A DNA stretch of 64,000 bases from contig OU015566.1 of assembly GCA_907165135.1 (NCBI GenBank), positions 188,501-252,500 of the forward strand, read 5' to 3'. This document shows, one piece after another, positions 1-10,376 of the stretch. This stretch comes from Oikopleura dioica (lineage: Eukaryota; Chordata; Appendicularia; Copelata; Oikopleuridae). How positions within the stretch are numbered: position 1 is the first letter of the stretch; every line of letters starts with the position of its first letter. The notes below the pieces were generated by a model. The model searched no databases and was not told the DNA's origin. It saw only the letters and a list, made by a program, of their open reading frames with translations. Position numbers and translations under genes: made by a program.

Positions 1-152
1 GCGAAGGAATTCTTCATTCAAAGGATGCCATTCGTGAAGGTGATTTCTGTGCTTTACGGAAGGTGCCTGTGGCGCACGAGATGTCAAATCCTGCAGAACT
101 AGAATTGATATTTCACAAAGTTGCGACTGAAAACTTGGACTGCGATCGATGA
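1..152 (+). pseudogene. GT31 galactosyltransferase, C-terminal fragment (copy 1)
   Basis: The last 50 codons and TGA stop of a GT31-type reading frame, identical to 6167-6318. The rest of this copy lies left of the window. The stop is followed nine bases later by a MITE (161-391), as in copy 2. See 4519-6318 for the family evidence. Whether this copy is expressed cannot be told. Confidence 0.75.
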
Positions 153-160
153 TTCGATGC

Positions 161-391
161 CGTAGTATGATCTCGAAATTCGGCCACCTATAGCCGAATA
201 ATTCGTCTATATTTTCAAAAATTCTGAGTGAAAAATTCGGCCAAATTGACCGAATTATTGCTCAGATTTTACAAAGTATTCTGGTGAAAAATTCTGCCCA
301 AGCTGGCCGAATTATTCATCCATATGGATCCATATTAATATATGATTTCATAAAAATTCGGCTTTTGGCCGAATTTTGAGGTCATACTACC
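161..391. mobile_element. hAT-like MITE, TAGTATGATCTC family
   Basis: A 231-bp element with inverted ends (CGTAGTATGATCTC at left; GAGGTCATACTACC at right, imperfect) flanked by the 8-bp direct repeat TTCGATGC at 153-160 and 392-399. Inside the ends the word ATTCGGCC / GGCCGAAT recurs. The copy in the second duplication unit is at 6327-6557, and a third, diverged copy sits inside a coding exon at 4617-4830. Confidence 0.85.
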
Positions 392-511
392 TTCGATGCG
401 CCTTTTATTTGTGCATTTTCAATTTTTTTCTATTGTAATAAAGCAAAAGAAAATAAATATAAGAGTCTTATTGATTTTTTTTCTGAGCGGCATTCTTTCT
501 TCGTCATTAAC

Positions 512-620
512 AAGGAGTCATGGGCGGCTCCTCACAAGAGTGATCCCTCTCCGAGAGAGAGATGAGGGCCGTACACAGCAGCGCCAGAGATCTTTCCGAC
601 GCTGCAGCCCTTCCGCTGAC
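512..620 (+). repeat. GC-rich repeat related to the 115-bp terminal repeat at 24992
   Basis: A GC-rich block beginning AAGGAGTCATGGGCGGCTCC. It is a diverged single copy of the 115-bp sequence that occurs twice, identically, at 24992-25106 and 26020-26134; another copy is near 6676. In this AT-rich window its composition stands out. It could be a solo terminal repeat or an RNA-derived repeat. No tRNA-like or rRNA-like fold was recognised. Confidence 0.6.
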
Positions 621-1313
621 ACTAAGAAAACCTACCGAAAGACACGTAAAAACAGCGAAAACCGACGAAAACAAAGTTAGAAATTAAGTAGGGTAGTAAT
701 GTTGTAATGCAGTAAATGGCTGCTTTTTGCAATGGTCCATTGCCAATGGACCCTGGGCTCATTATTACCCGATTTTACACAGGTACTCAGACAGGTTCCC
801 CAAAAACAGGAAACAGGACCTGTGACAGGTTTTAACACAGCTCAGCTTGCCGAACCCAGAATGGACCTGCTGCATCTTTTTCGAAAAAAGCTTCAGAGGA
901 CATTTTTGAAATTGCGAGAACTCATCGGAACGGTCGCTTTTAAAATCATAATTTTGATCTCTTTTTGACCAATTAAAAGCCTATCTGGTTTCATCCTCGA
1001 GGATGTGATGTTTACTGGAATCTTCCGAGAAATCGCTCAAGACAAGGGCATACAAATTTAAACTGGAATGGCCCGGCATTTTGCGAGAAACAAAGAAATT
1101 AATTTAAATAAGCAGTTGCCAATGGTCCGACACACTGTTTCTTTCACTGTTTAAGAGGATCAGGAGGATTCTTCGACGACTTTACAATTAACTAGAATGA
1201 ATTTGTAAATATCCTGTCACTCTTCAATATTTCTGCATTTTTCTGTGATCAGAGCTGTAATAAATATTGTAGATACCAACAATGTCTCTTTTGTAACTCT
1301 TCGTTATTACGGG

Positions 1314-1525
1314 TGTAGGGCGGCTTCGTTCGCAATTTGCTAACGCCGTTCGTCATCTTGCGATCGCCGTTCGCAACGAAAAAATATCTTGCTGCGAGTG
1401 TGCGCTTCGCGCACTTTCTGGTAAAGAACTCATTGGCTTGGCAGGAGCAGTCTTTTTCTACCGCTTGGACACATTTCGAAAAAAATTGTGAACGATTTTC
1501 GGCCAAAAATTTTTCGGTTTTGCGA
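1314..1525 (+). mobile_element. GGGTGTAGGGCGG-family element, right end lost
   Basis: Starts GGGTGTAGGGCGGC and then repeats the word GTTCGCAA / TTGCGAAC. It contains the imperfect palindrome TGTGCGCTTCGCGC. The expected right end (GCCCTACACCC) is missing. It is the same family as 3240-3485, 9405-9650 and 16266-16505. The duplicated copy begins near 7477. Confidence 0.7.
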
Positions 1526-3239
1526 ACGCCGGAATGGGTTTAAATGTCCAGACGAGTTAAAATTTCCTCCACTCTCAAATAAATATAAAAGAAACAAAGA
1601 TTGAATTTTTTTTCTAGATTTCCTGAATAAAAATCATACATTGATTTTCAACGACCGATGAATAAAATTTCTATGAATTCATACTACGGGAAATTATGAG
1701 CAAGAGCAATGTTCAAATTATTTTTAAAGCCATACAAATTGATTCATGTCTACAAAAAAATACTCAAATAAAAGTCGTTGGCAAGTTGGCAAGTGGTAAG
1801 TTGCCGACCCCAGTTAAGATATGCAAGTAGTTTTGCTTGCATTTTATGTTTATTGTGGACTCATTTCTAGACGTTTTTTTTTCTCGATTCAAGACCATAA
1901 GAGACAAATTTATAATCGTTGGTCGTATTTAAATTGAGCAAGTCATACAAGCGCCAAGATGTTGGCCAAACTATAACAGTTGGCAAACAGTGGAGGAAAA
2001 CGCTAGCCAGCATACTTTTTTTTATTTTTGCAAGCCCGTCATACTTATTGACTAGGCCAATTTCTCTTGTTTTTTTGTGGTTCAAGAAAGAAAACTTTAT
2101 ATAGAAATTTATATCTTTCGAAGTGACAGTAGGTTGGCAGCTGCTCGTAACTGCAAGTTTTTTTAAAATGCCGACTGCCACTGTCAATTGACTGCCAGAA
2201 TTGGCAGCTGCCAATGCTTGTCGTGACAGTACTGTGAATAAATTTTGAATTCTGCAAAAAGTATTTATATTCTCTAAAGAATCTATTTTTCGAGTGACTG
2301 ATGCTCTGGGTGGGTGGCTTTTGTCTTCACCAAATCTTTACCAAAATATGAGCTAAAATCATTGAAATCGTGAAAGTTAACGAAATTGGCATCCTTATGA
2401 GAGAGTATTCTTACAAATCAGGCGCGGAGCGCATATAAGCTCATTATTATAATCAATTTTTTAATGTCTAATGTCAAATATGAACAAATGTCGTTTTTCC
2501 AGAAGTAAAATTGCGTAAAAAGTCAATTTACCTACGCGTAAGTCGATATGCGGGCAGGGGTTAACGTATTTTCTGAGAAGAGACGTTCCTTAGAGTGGTC
2601 ATTTGTATGCTTAAAATTATCAAAATCGATCTAGCAAAGACTCAAAATCCGCTCCTTTTCAAAAATTGCCTTTTTTCAAAATCGATGCATATGTTCTGAA
2701 AGTATGGGAAGATTTTTCGAAAGAACCTGCAAAATAGAAAACACCGCGGTAAGCCTAGGTATAACTTTGAACTTAGGAGAAAGTTACTTACATAACTTTT
2801 GTTTCATTGGACTCAGAAGCTTCATTCTCCCAGGCTGGGCAGATGAAGCTTCTGGGAGAGTCAAGCCTACCCACTTGACGTAGTGGTCTATAAACAAACT
2901 TAGAAAAAAGAGAAAATTTAAAAGTCTTACAAATGATAAGTTTTATTTTTTTTAGAAAATTCAATTGTTTCAGACAGCTCTTTTTTTCTCAAATAATTTT
3001 CTAAGCACTGTAGCGCCAAATCGTCGTTCCATGCGCTGAACTTGTTCGCAAAGAGGTGCTTCTGTTTGAGTAGCTAAATGAAACTCTGTTAGTAGTGGCG
3101 TTATCCTGGTGAATCTTGATTAAAATTAACACTTTTTTCTCGATTTTAAATAGCTTCGATGATGGGGAAAACAAAGATAAATTGTTTCGATAACAAAAAT
3201 TTAAAACTAAAGTTGAAAAATTCTAGTTAAAAATTAATG
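1526..3239. other. Gene-free stretch of transposon fragments
   Basis: No convincing coding sequence. Around 1775-1815 the word GGCAAGTT recurs and ends in TTGCCGACCCCAG, the end typical of the GGGGTCGG hAT-like class. Around 2120-2230 the word TTGGCAG / CTGCCAA recurs, as in the element at 5084-6015. The GGCGCGGAGCGCAT palindrome is near 2420. A short inverted repeat lies at 2815-2860. The duplicated counterpart is 7689-9404. Confidence 0.55.
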
Positions 3240-3485
3240 GGGTGTAGGGCGGCTTCGTTCGCAATTTGTGAACGTCGTTCGTAATCTTGCGAACGCCGTT
3301 CGCAACAAAAAAAAATCTTGCCGTGAGTGTGCGCTTCGCGCATTTTCTTGTAGACAACTCATTGGCTTGGCAGGAGCAGTCTTTTTCTTCCGCTGGGACA
3401 CATCTTGAAAAATGTTGTGAACAAATTTCGGCCAAAAATTTTTCGATTTTGCGAATGGCCTTTGCGAACGAAGCCGTCGCCACCC
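3240..3485 (+). mobile_element. hAT-like MITE, GGGTGTAGGGCGG family
   Basis: A 246-bp element with ends GGGTGTAGGGCGGCTTCG and CGAAGCCGTCGCCACCC, flanked by AATTAATG (3232-3239) and GATTAATG (3486-3493), an 8-bp duplication with one mismatch. The word TTCGCAA recurs inside both ends, and the TGTGCGCTTCGCGC palindrome lies in the middle. The duplicate copy is 9405-9650. Confidence 0.85.
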
Positions 3486-3524
3486 GATTAATGCTACAAA
3501 CAAAAAATATTCTTTAAAACTTTT

Positions 3525-3886
3525 AATCCGTAAATAATCCTCTCGAAGATTTCGAGTGCATGACGATTTCGATAGAGATTTTTGATCCATTTCTCTGACA
3601 TGTTGGCAGAAAAAATATTTTTGAGAGAATGAAAGAAAGAATCACCTATAGTCCAATTTAAACAACATATTTTGGCAATTGCTATGAATCATACTTTGTT
3701 CGGGCGATAGAAACATGCAGTAGACTCGGGCATTCCCGTATAGACCCCCGTTATGATTCATTTTTGTCCGAAAAATGGAAAAATTTGTTGTCATCCGACG
3801 CAAGGCAAAATATCCATTTTAAGGCCATTTTTGAAATCCGTTGTCATCCAAAAAGTGGCCTTAAAATGGGTTTTCACTGTACACTG
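3525..3886 (+). mobile_element. Tc1/mariner-like element, right half
   Basis: Ends with GGCCTTAAAATGGGTTTTCACTGTA-type sequence (last bases CACTGTA), the same right end as the complete TA-flanked element at 26662-27440, and matches that element over about 360 bp. Its left half is cut off exactly at the duplication junction 3524/3525, so the duplication breakpoint fell inside this element. Confidence 0.7.
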
Positions 3887-4014
3887 AGAGATAAAATATA
3901 TTATTCGAAAAAATTTGAGGTTTTTAGGTTGAAAAATCTTAGTCTCGACCACCACCCCCTTACGTCTTTTTACATCTGTATCGTAAAATCTTGTATAGAC
4001 TATACAGTATAGTC

Positions 4015-4366
4015 CGGGAACCCTCGACTCGCCGGGATTTTCTCGACTCGCCGGGAGTTTGCATTTTTTTCCCGGCGAGTCGAGGGTCTTCTAGAAATTG
4101 CTAGAATCATCAATTAAACCCATTTTTAACGCAGATATATTTGATATTTTAAATCATTCCTTACCAAATATTTCCCTAAGAAATGGTTCAGTAGGAGTTA
4201 TAGTTTGGGTTTAAGGTAAGGGTTTAGGGTTAGTGTTGAGAAATGGTGTTAGCGATTAGGGTTAGGGTTAGGGTTGGTGACCCTCGACTCGCCGGGATTC
4301 TGTCTGCATATTTTTTCCCGGCGAGTCGAGGATCAGGCGAAAATCCCGGCGAGTCGAGGGTCTCCC
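4015..4366. mobile_element. hAT-like MITE with CTCGACTCGCCGGG words
   Basis: A 352-bp element flanked by the 8-bp direct repeat GTATAGTC (4007-4014 and 4367-4374). The word CCCTCGACTCGCCGGG occurs repeatedly in both orientations near the ends. The centre holds a run of degenerate and exact TTAGGG repeats (about 4200-4275), the animal telomere motif. Here the run is internal to the element and not a chromosome end. Confidence 0.8.
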
Positions 4367-4616
4367 GTATAGTCTACCCCATTTCTATAGACTACATGAC
4401 AGCGAAATAGCCTAGCAAAAGCTAAAGAACTCAAAAAATTGCATTTTTAATTCAAACTATTGAAGCCTATCCCTTGCTTTCCTGACTAGTTGCCGACCAC
4501 AATACGGTAGATCATCAGAACAGAATGCTCTTCAGGAAGAAATCGAGAAAAACAATGACATATTGACACTCGACATGGAAGAAAGCCATCACAACCTACC
4601 TTTCAAAGACATCGCC

Positions 4617-4830
4617 CGTAGTATGATCTCAAAATTCGGCCACCCTCATTTTAGGTTAGTGTTAGGGGGGCTCCAAGGGGGCGAAGCCCCCTAGGTTAGG
4701 CCTTAGGGTTAGGAACTGCGTACTTTTACCCAAGGGGGGTCCCAGGAAGCGAAGCCCCCGGGTTAGGAGTAGGATTAGGAAAAATAAAAAAATCAAATTA
4801 TACTTGGCCGAATTTTGAGGTCATACTACC
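4617..4830. mobile_element. hAT-like MITE inside a GT31 exon
   Basis: A 214-bp element, ends CGTAGTATGATCTC and GAGGTCATACTACC, flanked by the 8-bp repeat ACATCGCC (4609-4616 and 4831-4838). It interrupts the codons for the conserved FKDIAFLKFI stretch; skipping the element and one repeat copy restores the frame. It also holds a GGGGGCTTCGC-type palindrome and TTAGGG-like units. If spliced as AG-AC (bases 4620-4826), the message would gain 15 nt with no stop. Confidence 0.85.
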
Positions 4831-5083
4831 ACATCGCCTTCCTAAAGTTCATCAAAGAATCCTGCTCTTCTGTCCAATTCGTGTTCAAAGGCGATGATGA
4901 CATCCTTCTGATCCCTCGAAATCTCAAACAAGAGATTGACAAGCTCAGGAACACGGACGAGTTCGAAGCTCTCGGCTGCTTGAAAAAGGAATCTCTTGCA
5001 ATAAGAAACCTAAAGAGCAAGTATTTTATCCCAAAACAACTCTTTGAAGAAGATGGTCTTCCCGATTTCTATTCTGGCGCAGG

Positions 5084-6015
5084 CAGAGTTCGAAATTCGT
5101 TGGCAGTACTGCCACGACTGCCACTGGCAGCTGCCAATATCGGCAGTCACTTGGCAGTGGCAGTTAAATTTTTCAAGGGCTGACAGCTGTCAACCTACTT
5201 CAACTTCGAAAGATGTTAATTTCTTTATAAAGTTTTCTTTCAAGAACCACAAAAAAAACAACGCTTATGAATCATAAGTTATGATCCAAATTCGCTCTCG
5301 ACTCGAGAGTCTCGAGACCTAAATTATTCAATCATTTTAATCAAAAGAGACATTTTTATCTCAGATATTGTCTCTTCTATAAGTTTAAACCGTCAAAAAG
5401 ACTGTTTTTAACTTAGTTTGACTTTAAAAATTCTTAAAAATAGTATCAAAATTGGCAGCTTTTGGCAGTCGACTGGTAACTGCCACTGGATAGTTTGAAA
5501 ATACGGCGCACGCGCACAAACTCGCACGCAAGATTTTCGAAAACTCGCGCTCGTGCGCGCACGAATAGGATAAAAAAGGGTTTTTATTCGGAATTTGGAG
5601 TTTTTTTCCTTCCTCGGAAATTTTGCGAATACCTTAACAAAGAAAAATAATTTTTCGTTCTTTTGGAAGAGCCCCTGATTACCTTCTATAGGTATAAAGT
5701 CTTCATAAAACATAATTCATAAGAAAAATTCTTAAAAAAACCAAAATTTTCGCCAAAAATACTTGAAAATATACCTTGAAAAATACGCAGGCGTGTTCGC
5801 ACGTGCGCGCACGCACGCACGCGCACGCACGCACGCGCACTCGGATTTCGATAATAATTCGCACGCGCACGCGATTTTTGGGTGTTTTTCCAACTATGGC
5901 TGCCAGTGGCAGCTGCCTATTTTGGCAGTCAGTTGGCATTGGCAGTCGCCATTTTAAAAGCTGGCAGACGCTTGGCAGTGGCAGTCGCCATTATCTTTCA
6001 GATTTTCGAACTCTG
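5084..6015. mobile_element. hAT-like element inside a GT31 exon, TTGGCAG words
   Basis: A 932-bp element with ends CAGAGTTCGAAAT and ATTTTCGAACTCTG, flanked by the perfect 8-bp repeat GGCGCAGG (5076-5083 and 6016-6023). The word TTGGCAG / CTGCCAA recurs many times inside both ends. It carries the shared core A (AGAGAC hairpin followed by TAGTTTGACTTTAA) at about 5310-5425 and a nested GCGCACGC-rich element (about 5503-5876). It interrupts the conserved FYSGAGYLTTG stretch of the GT31 protein. Removing it with one target copy restores the frame, and the same cut has GC-AG boundaries. Confidence 0.88.
5503..5876. repeat. GCGCACGC-word element with simple-repeat end
   Basis: Nested inside 5084-6015. 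Both flanks are dense in GCACGC / GCGTGC units; the right side (about 5793-5870) is nearly a simple repeat of CGCACGCA. The unrelated AT-rich middle suggests another word-ended element and not just a microsatellite. Confidence 0.5.
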
Positions 6016-6326
6016 GGCGCAGGTTATTTGACAACTGGGAAATTTTCAATGAATTTGGCGAAAGCAATTTCCGATGTATCTGTGTTGCCGTTGGACGATG
6101 TTTACATTGGTTCCCTTATTGATGCCTCTGGAATGCGAGAAAAAGCGCGAAGCTCGAATGAAATCTGCGAAGGAATTCTTCATTCAAAGGATGCCATTCG
6201 TGAAGGTGATTTCTGTGCTTTACGGAAGGTGCCTGTGGCGCACGAGATGTCAAATCCTGCAGAACTAGAATTGATATTTCACAAAGTTGCGACTGAAAAC
6301 TTGGACTGCGATCGATGATTCGATGC

Positions 6327-6557
6327 CGTAGTATGATCTCGAAATTCGGCCACCTATAGCCGAATAATTCGTCTATATTTTCAAAAATTCTGAGTGAAAA
6401 ATTCGGCCAAATTGACCGAATTATTGCTCAGATTTTACAAAGTATTCTGGTGAAAAATTCTGCCCAAGCTGGCCGAATTATTCATCCATATGGATCCATA
6501 TTAATATATGATTTCATAAAAATTCGGCTTTTGGCCGAATTTTGAGGTCATACTACC
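6327..6557. mobile_element. hAT-like MITE, duplicate of 161-391
   Basis: Same element and same 8-bp duplication TTCGATGC (6319-6326 and 6558-6565) as copy 1. It starts nine bases after the GT31 stop codon. Confidence 0.85.
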
Positions 6558-9404
6558 TTCGATGCGCCTTTTATTTGTGCATTTTCAATTTTTTTTTATT
6601 GTAATAAAGCAAAAGAAAATAAATATAAGAGTCTTATTGATTTTTTCTGAGCGGCATTCTTTCTTCGTCATTAACAAGGAGTCATGGGCGGCTCCTCACA
6701 AGAGTGATCCCTCTCCGAGAGAGAGATGAGGGCCGTACACAGCAGCGCCAGAGATCTTTCCGACGCTGCAGCCCTTCCGCTGACACTAAGAAAACCTACC
6801 GAAAGACACGTAAAAACAGCGAAAACCGACGAAAACAAAGTTAGAAATTAAGTAGGGTAGTAATGTTGTAATGCAGTAAATGGCTGCTTTTGCAATGGTC
6901 CATTGCCAATGGACCCTGGGCTCATTATTACCCGATTTTACACAGGTACTCAGACAGGTTCCCCAAAAACAGGAAACAGGACCTGTGACAGGTTTTAACA
7001 CAGCTCAGCTTGCCGAACCCAGAATGGACCTGCTGCATCTTTTTCGAAAAAAGCTTCAGAGGACATTTTTGAAATTGCGAGAACTCATCGGAACGGTCGC
7101 TTTTAAAATCATAATTTTGATCTCTTTTTGACCAATTAAAAGCCTATCTGGTTTCATCCTCGAGGATGTGATGTTTACTGGAATCTTCCGAGAAATCGCT
7201 CAAGACAAGGGCATACAAATTTAAACTGGAATGGCCCGGCATTTTGCGAGAAACAAAGAAATTAATTTAAATAAGCAGTTGCCAATGGTCCGACACACTG
7301 TTTCTTTCACTGTTTAAGAGGATCAGGAGGATTCTTCGACGACTTTACAATTAACTAGAATGAATTTGTAAATATCCTGTCACTCTTCAATATTTCTGCA
7401 TTTTTCTGTGATCAGAGCTGTAATAAATATTGTAGATACCAACAATGTCTCTTTTGTAACTCTTCGTTATTACGGGTGTAGGGCGGCTTCGTTCGCAATT
7501 TGCTAACGCCGTTCGTCATCTTGCGATCGCCGTTCGCAACGAAAAAATATCTTGCTGCGAGTGTGCGCTTCGCGCACTTTCTGGTAAAGAACTCATTGGC
7601 TTGGCAGGAGCAGTCTTTTTCTACCGCTTGGACACATTTCGAAAAAAATTGTGAACGATTTTCGGCCAAAAATTTTTCGGTTTTGCGAACGCCGGAATGG
7701 GTTTAAATGTCCAGACGAGTTAAAATTTCCTCCACTCTCAAATAAATATAAAAGAAACAAAGATTGAATTTTTTTTCTAGATTTCCTGAATAAAAATCAT
7801 ACATTGATTTTCAACGACCGATGAATAAAATTTCTATGAATTCATACTACGGGAAATTATGAGCAAGAGCAATGTTCAAATTATTTTTAAAGCCATACAA
7901 ATTGATTCATGTCTACAAAAAAATACTCAAATAAAAGTCGTTGGCAAGTTGGCAAGTGGTAAGTTGCCGACCCCAGTTAAGATATGCAAGTAGTTTTGCT
8001 TGCATTTTATGTTTATTGTGGACTCATTTCTAGACGTTTTTTTTTCTCGATTCAAGACCATAAGAGACAAATTTATAATCGTTGGTCGTATTTAAATTGA
8101 GCAAGTCATACAAGCGCCAAGATGTTGGCCAAACTATAACAGTTGGCAAACAGTGGAGGAAAACGCTAGCCAGCATACTTTTTTTTATTTTTGCAAGCCC
8201 GTCATACTTATTGACTAGGCCAATTTCTCTTGTTTTTTTGTGGTTCAAGAAAGAAAACTTTATATAGAAATTTATATCTTTCGAAGTGACAGTAGGTTGG
8301 CAGCTGCTCGTAACTGCAAGTTTTTTTAAAATGCCGACTGCCACTGTCAATTGACTGCCAGAATTGGCAGCTGCCAATGCTTGTCGTGACAGTACTGTGA
8401 ATAAATTTTGAATTCTGCAAAAAGTATTTATATTCTCTAAAGAATCTATTTTTCGAGTGACTGATGCTCTGGGTGGGTGGCTTTTGTCTTCACCAAATCT
8501 TTACCAAAATATGAGCTAAAATCATTGAAATCGTGAAAGTTAACGAAATTGGCATCCTTATGAGAGAGTATTCTTACAAATCAGGCGCGGAGCGCATATA
8601 AGCTCATTATTATAATCAATTTTTTAATGTCTAATGTCAAATATGAACAAATGTCGTTTTTCCAGAAGTAAAATTGCGTAAAAAAGTCAATTTACCTACG
8701 CGTAAGTCGATATGCGGGCAGGGGTTAACGTATTTTCTGAGAAGAGACGTTCCTTAGAGTGGTCATTTGTATGCTTAAAATTATCAAAATCGATCTAGCA
8801 AAGACTCAAAATCCGCTCCTTTTCAAAAATTGCCTTTTTTCAAAATCGATGCATATGTTCTGAAAGTATGGGAAGATTTTTCGAAAGAACCTGCAAAATA
8901 GAAAACACCGCGGTAAGCCTAGGTATAACTTTGAACTTAGGAGAAAGTTACTTACATAACTTTTGTTTCATTGGACTCAGAAGCTTCATTCTCCCAGGCT
9001 GGGCAGATGAAGCTTCTGGGAGAGTCAAGCCTACCCACTTGACGTAGTGGTCTATAAACAAACTTAGAAAAAAGAGAAAATTTAAAAGTCTTACAAATGA
9101 TAAGTTTTATTTTTTTTAGAAAATTCAATTGTTTCAGACAGCTCTTTTTTTCTCAAATAATTTTCTAAGCACTGTAGCGCCAAATCGTCGTTCCATGCGC
9201 TGAACTTGTTCGCAAAGAGGTGCTTCTGTTTGAGTAGCTAAATGAAACTCTGTTAGTAGTGGCGTTATCCTGGTGAATCTTGATTAAAATTAACACTTTT
9301 TTTCTCGATTTTAAATAGCTTCGATGATGGGGAAAACAAAGATAAATTGTTTCGATAACAAAAATTTAAAACTAAAGTTGAAAAATTCTAGTTAAAAATT
9401 AATG
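6558..9404. other. Gene-free stretch, duplicate of 392-3239
   Basis: Repeats the contents of 392-3239: the GC-rich block near 6676, the partial GGGTGTAGGGCGG element from about 7477, GGCAAGTT and TTGGCAG word regions near 7940-8395, and the GCGCGGAGCGCAT palindrome near 8587. Only small indels separate the two copies. No gene seen. Confidence 0.6.
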
Positions 9405-9650
9405 GGGTGTAGGGCGGCTTCGTTCGCAATTTGTGAACGTCGTTCGTAATCTTGCGAACGCCGTTCGCAACAAAAAAAAATCTTGCCGTGAGTGTGCGCT
9501 TCGCGCATTTTCTTGTAGACAACTCATTGGCTTGGCAGGAGCAGTCTTTTTCTTCCGCTGGGACACATCTTGAAAAATGTTGTGAACAAATTTCGGCCAA
9601 AAATTTTTCGATTTTGCGAATGGCCTTTGCGAACGAAGCCGTCGCCACCC
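9405..9650 (+). mobile_element. hAT-like MITE, duplicate of 3240-3485
   Basis: Identical in layout to 3240-3485, including the imperfect 8-bp duplication. The duplication unit ends 39 bp further on, at 9689. Confidence 0.85.
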
Positions 9651-9689
9651 GATTAATGCTACAAACAAAAAATATTCTTTAAAACTTTT

Positions 9690-10376
9690 CCTGCCCATCT
9701 GAGCGTGACGGCCGTTTGAAAATGGCTATTTTTTCCGAAACCGCTTCACTTCTCCTTTGAAAGAGCCTATCTCTTCAAATCTAGAAAAAAAGGATACCAG
9801 TCAAACTTTGTGAGAGGTTTTTAGGAATTGTAGTGGTTTTACAGAATTGCTCTAATTACGATCACGCCGCGGGGCAAAGCAAAGTTTGCCACGCGAGCAC
9901 GGCGCGTAAGTGAAATGATGGCGCACTTGCGCTGGCGAAATAATCGACTCTAAAACGCGCGCTCTTCCTGAAAAACCAAATAATCCGTTTCTAAACGCCG
10001 CTCTTCAAATTATTCTCACGTCCTGATGCTCGAAATCCGATTAGTCCGCTAAAATGGAATTATTCCTTTTCCAGTGACAAAATCCGTTGGTAACGAGTTA
10101 TTACGTTCAATGTTCAATTTATCCGATGGAAACGATACGATCGAATAACAGCCGATTAATCTACTGGGAACCCGAAAATTTGAAAAACTATAAAAACCGC
10201 TCACCATCTCTCTCACAGTCATTCTCACTTTTGCTCGCTCAGAGAATAGATCAAATAAAAGCTCAAAAACTTTACTCTTTTATACACAGCCAACTTTGCT
10301 CACTTGTCTGTATATTTCTCTTGTGTTCACTCATTTGCATAGGTTGCAAAACCATTACAGAATTATATTACTATCT
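9690..10376. other. Gene-free flank right of the duplication
   Basis: Single-copy in this window. It holds a GC-rich patch with GCGCGTAAG and GCGCACTTGCGC words around 9860-9960, probably an old element. No supported coding sequence. It lies downstream of the minus-strand branching-enzyme gene. Confidence 0.4.

Larger units (their letters stand above)
1..3524. repeat. Tandem duplication, copy 1 (right part)
   Basis: This stretch is repeated almost base for base at 6167-9689. The offset is 6166 at the left and 6165 at the right, and the few differences are 1-3 base indels, mostly in homopolymer runs. Similarity stops abruptly after position 3524 and after 9689. A constant offset of about 6165 means the repeat unit is about 6165 bp, with copy 2 starting at 3525 and copy 1 beginning left of the window. 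It contains the end of a GT31 reading frame and several transposons. Nearly no substitutions implies a very recent event, or an assembly that kept two haplotypes in series. Confidence 0.9.
4519..6318 (+). pseudogene. GT31 beta-1,3-galactosyltransferase-like, 3' exon broken by two transposons
   Basis: Three open segments, 4519-4616, 4831-5083 and 6024-6318, join into one frame when the elements at 4617-4830 and 5084-6015 and one copy of each 8-bp duplication are left out. The joined protein has the GT31 nucleotide-sugar motif FVFKGDDDILLIP and the C-terminal PLDDVYIGSLI motif, so it would transfer galactose or GlcNAc in the Golgi lumen. The segment begins after an AG at 4517-4518 in the same phase as the matching exon of the 43211-50810 gene. 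No stop or frameshift is seen apart from the insertions. The upstream exons encoding the membrane anchor are absent, because the duplication unit begins in the preceding intron. It is a recently broken duplicate, or a gene whose transposons are spliced out (see findings). Confidence 0.75.
3525..9689. repeat. Tandem duplication, copy 2 (complete unit)
   Basis: Inferred complete unit of the 6165-bp tandem duplication; its second half (6167-9689) matches 1-3524. It starts inside a transposon fragment (3525-3886), carries the last GT31 exon interrupted by two transposons (4519-6318), and then the same run of elements as copy 1: MITE 6327-6557, GC-rich repeat near 6676, partial element near 7477, hAT-like MITE 9405-9650. 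Because the unit begins in an intron, the GT31 copy here cannot have its own 5' exons next to it. Confidence 0.8.

Noticed and set aside
1249-1543. Open frames on both strands in the GGGTGTAGGGCGG elements (also 3223-3590 and 7412-7706)
   Set aside because: They follow the repeated TTCGCAA words and the GCGC palindrome, exist on both strands at once, and recur only as element copies. No protein family fits.
4198-4275. Chromosome end (telomere)
   Set aside because: The TTAGGG units are few, degenerate and enclosed in an element with target duplications, with genes on both sides.
5763-5957. Arg/Ala/His-rich open frames in several phases
   Set aside because: They are produced by the CGCACGCA simple repeat inside a transposon.
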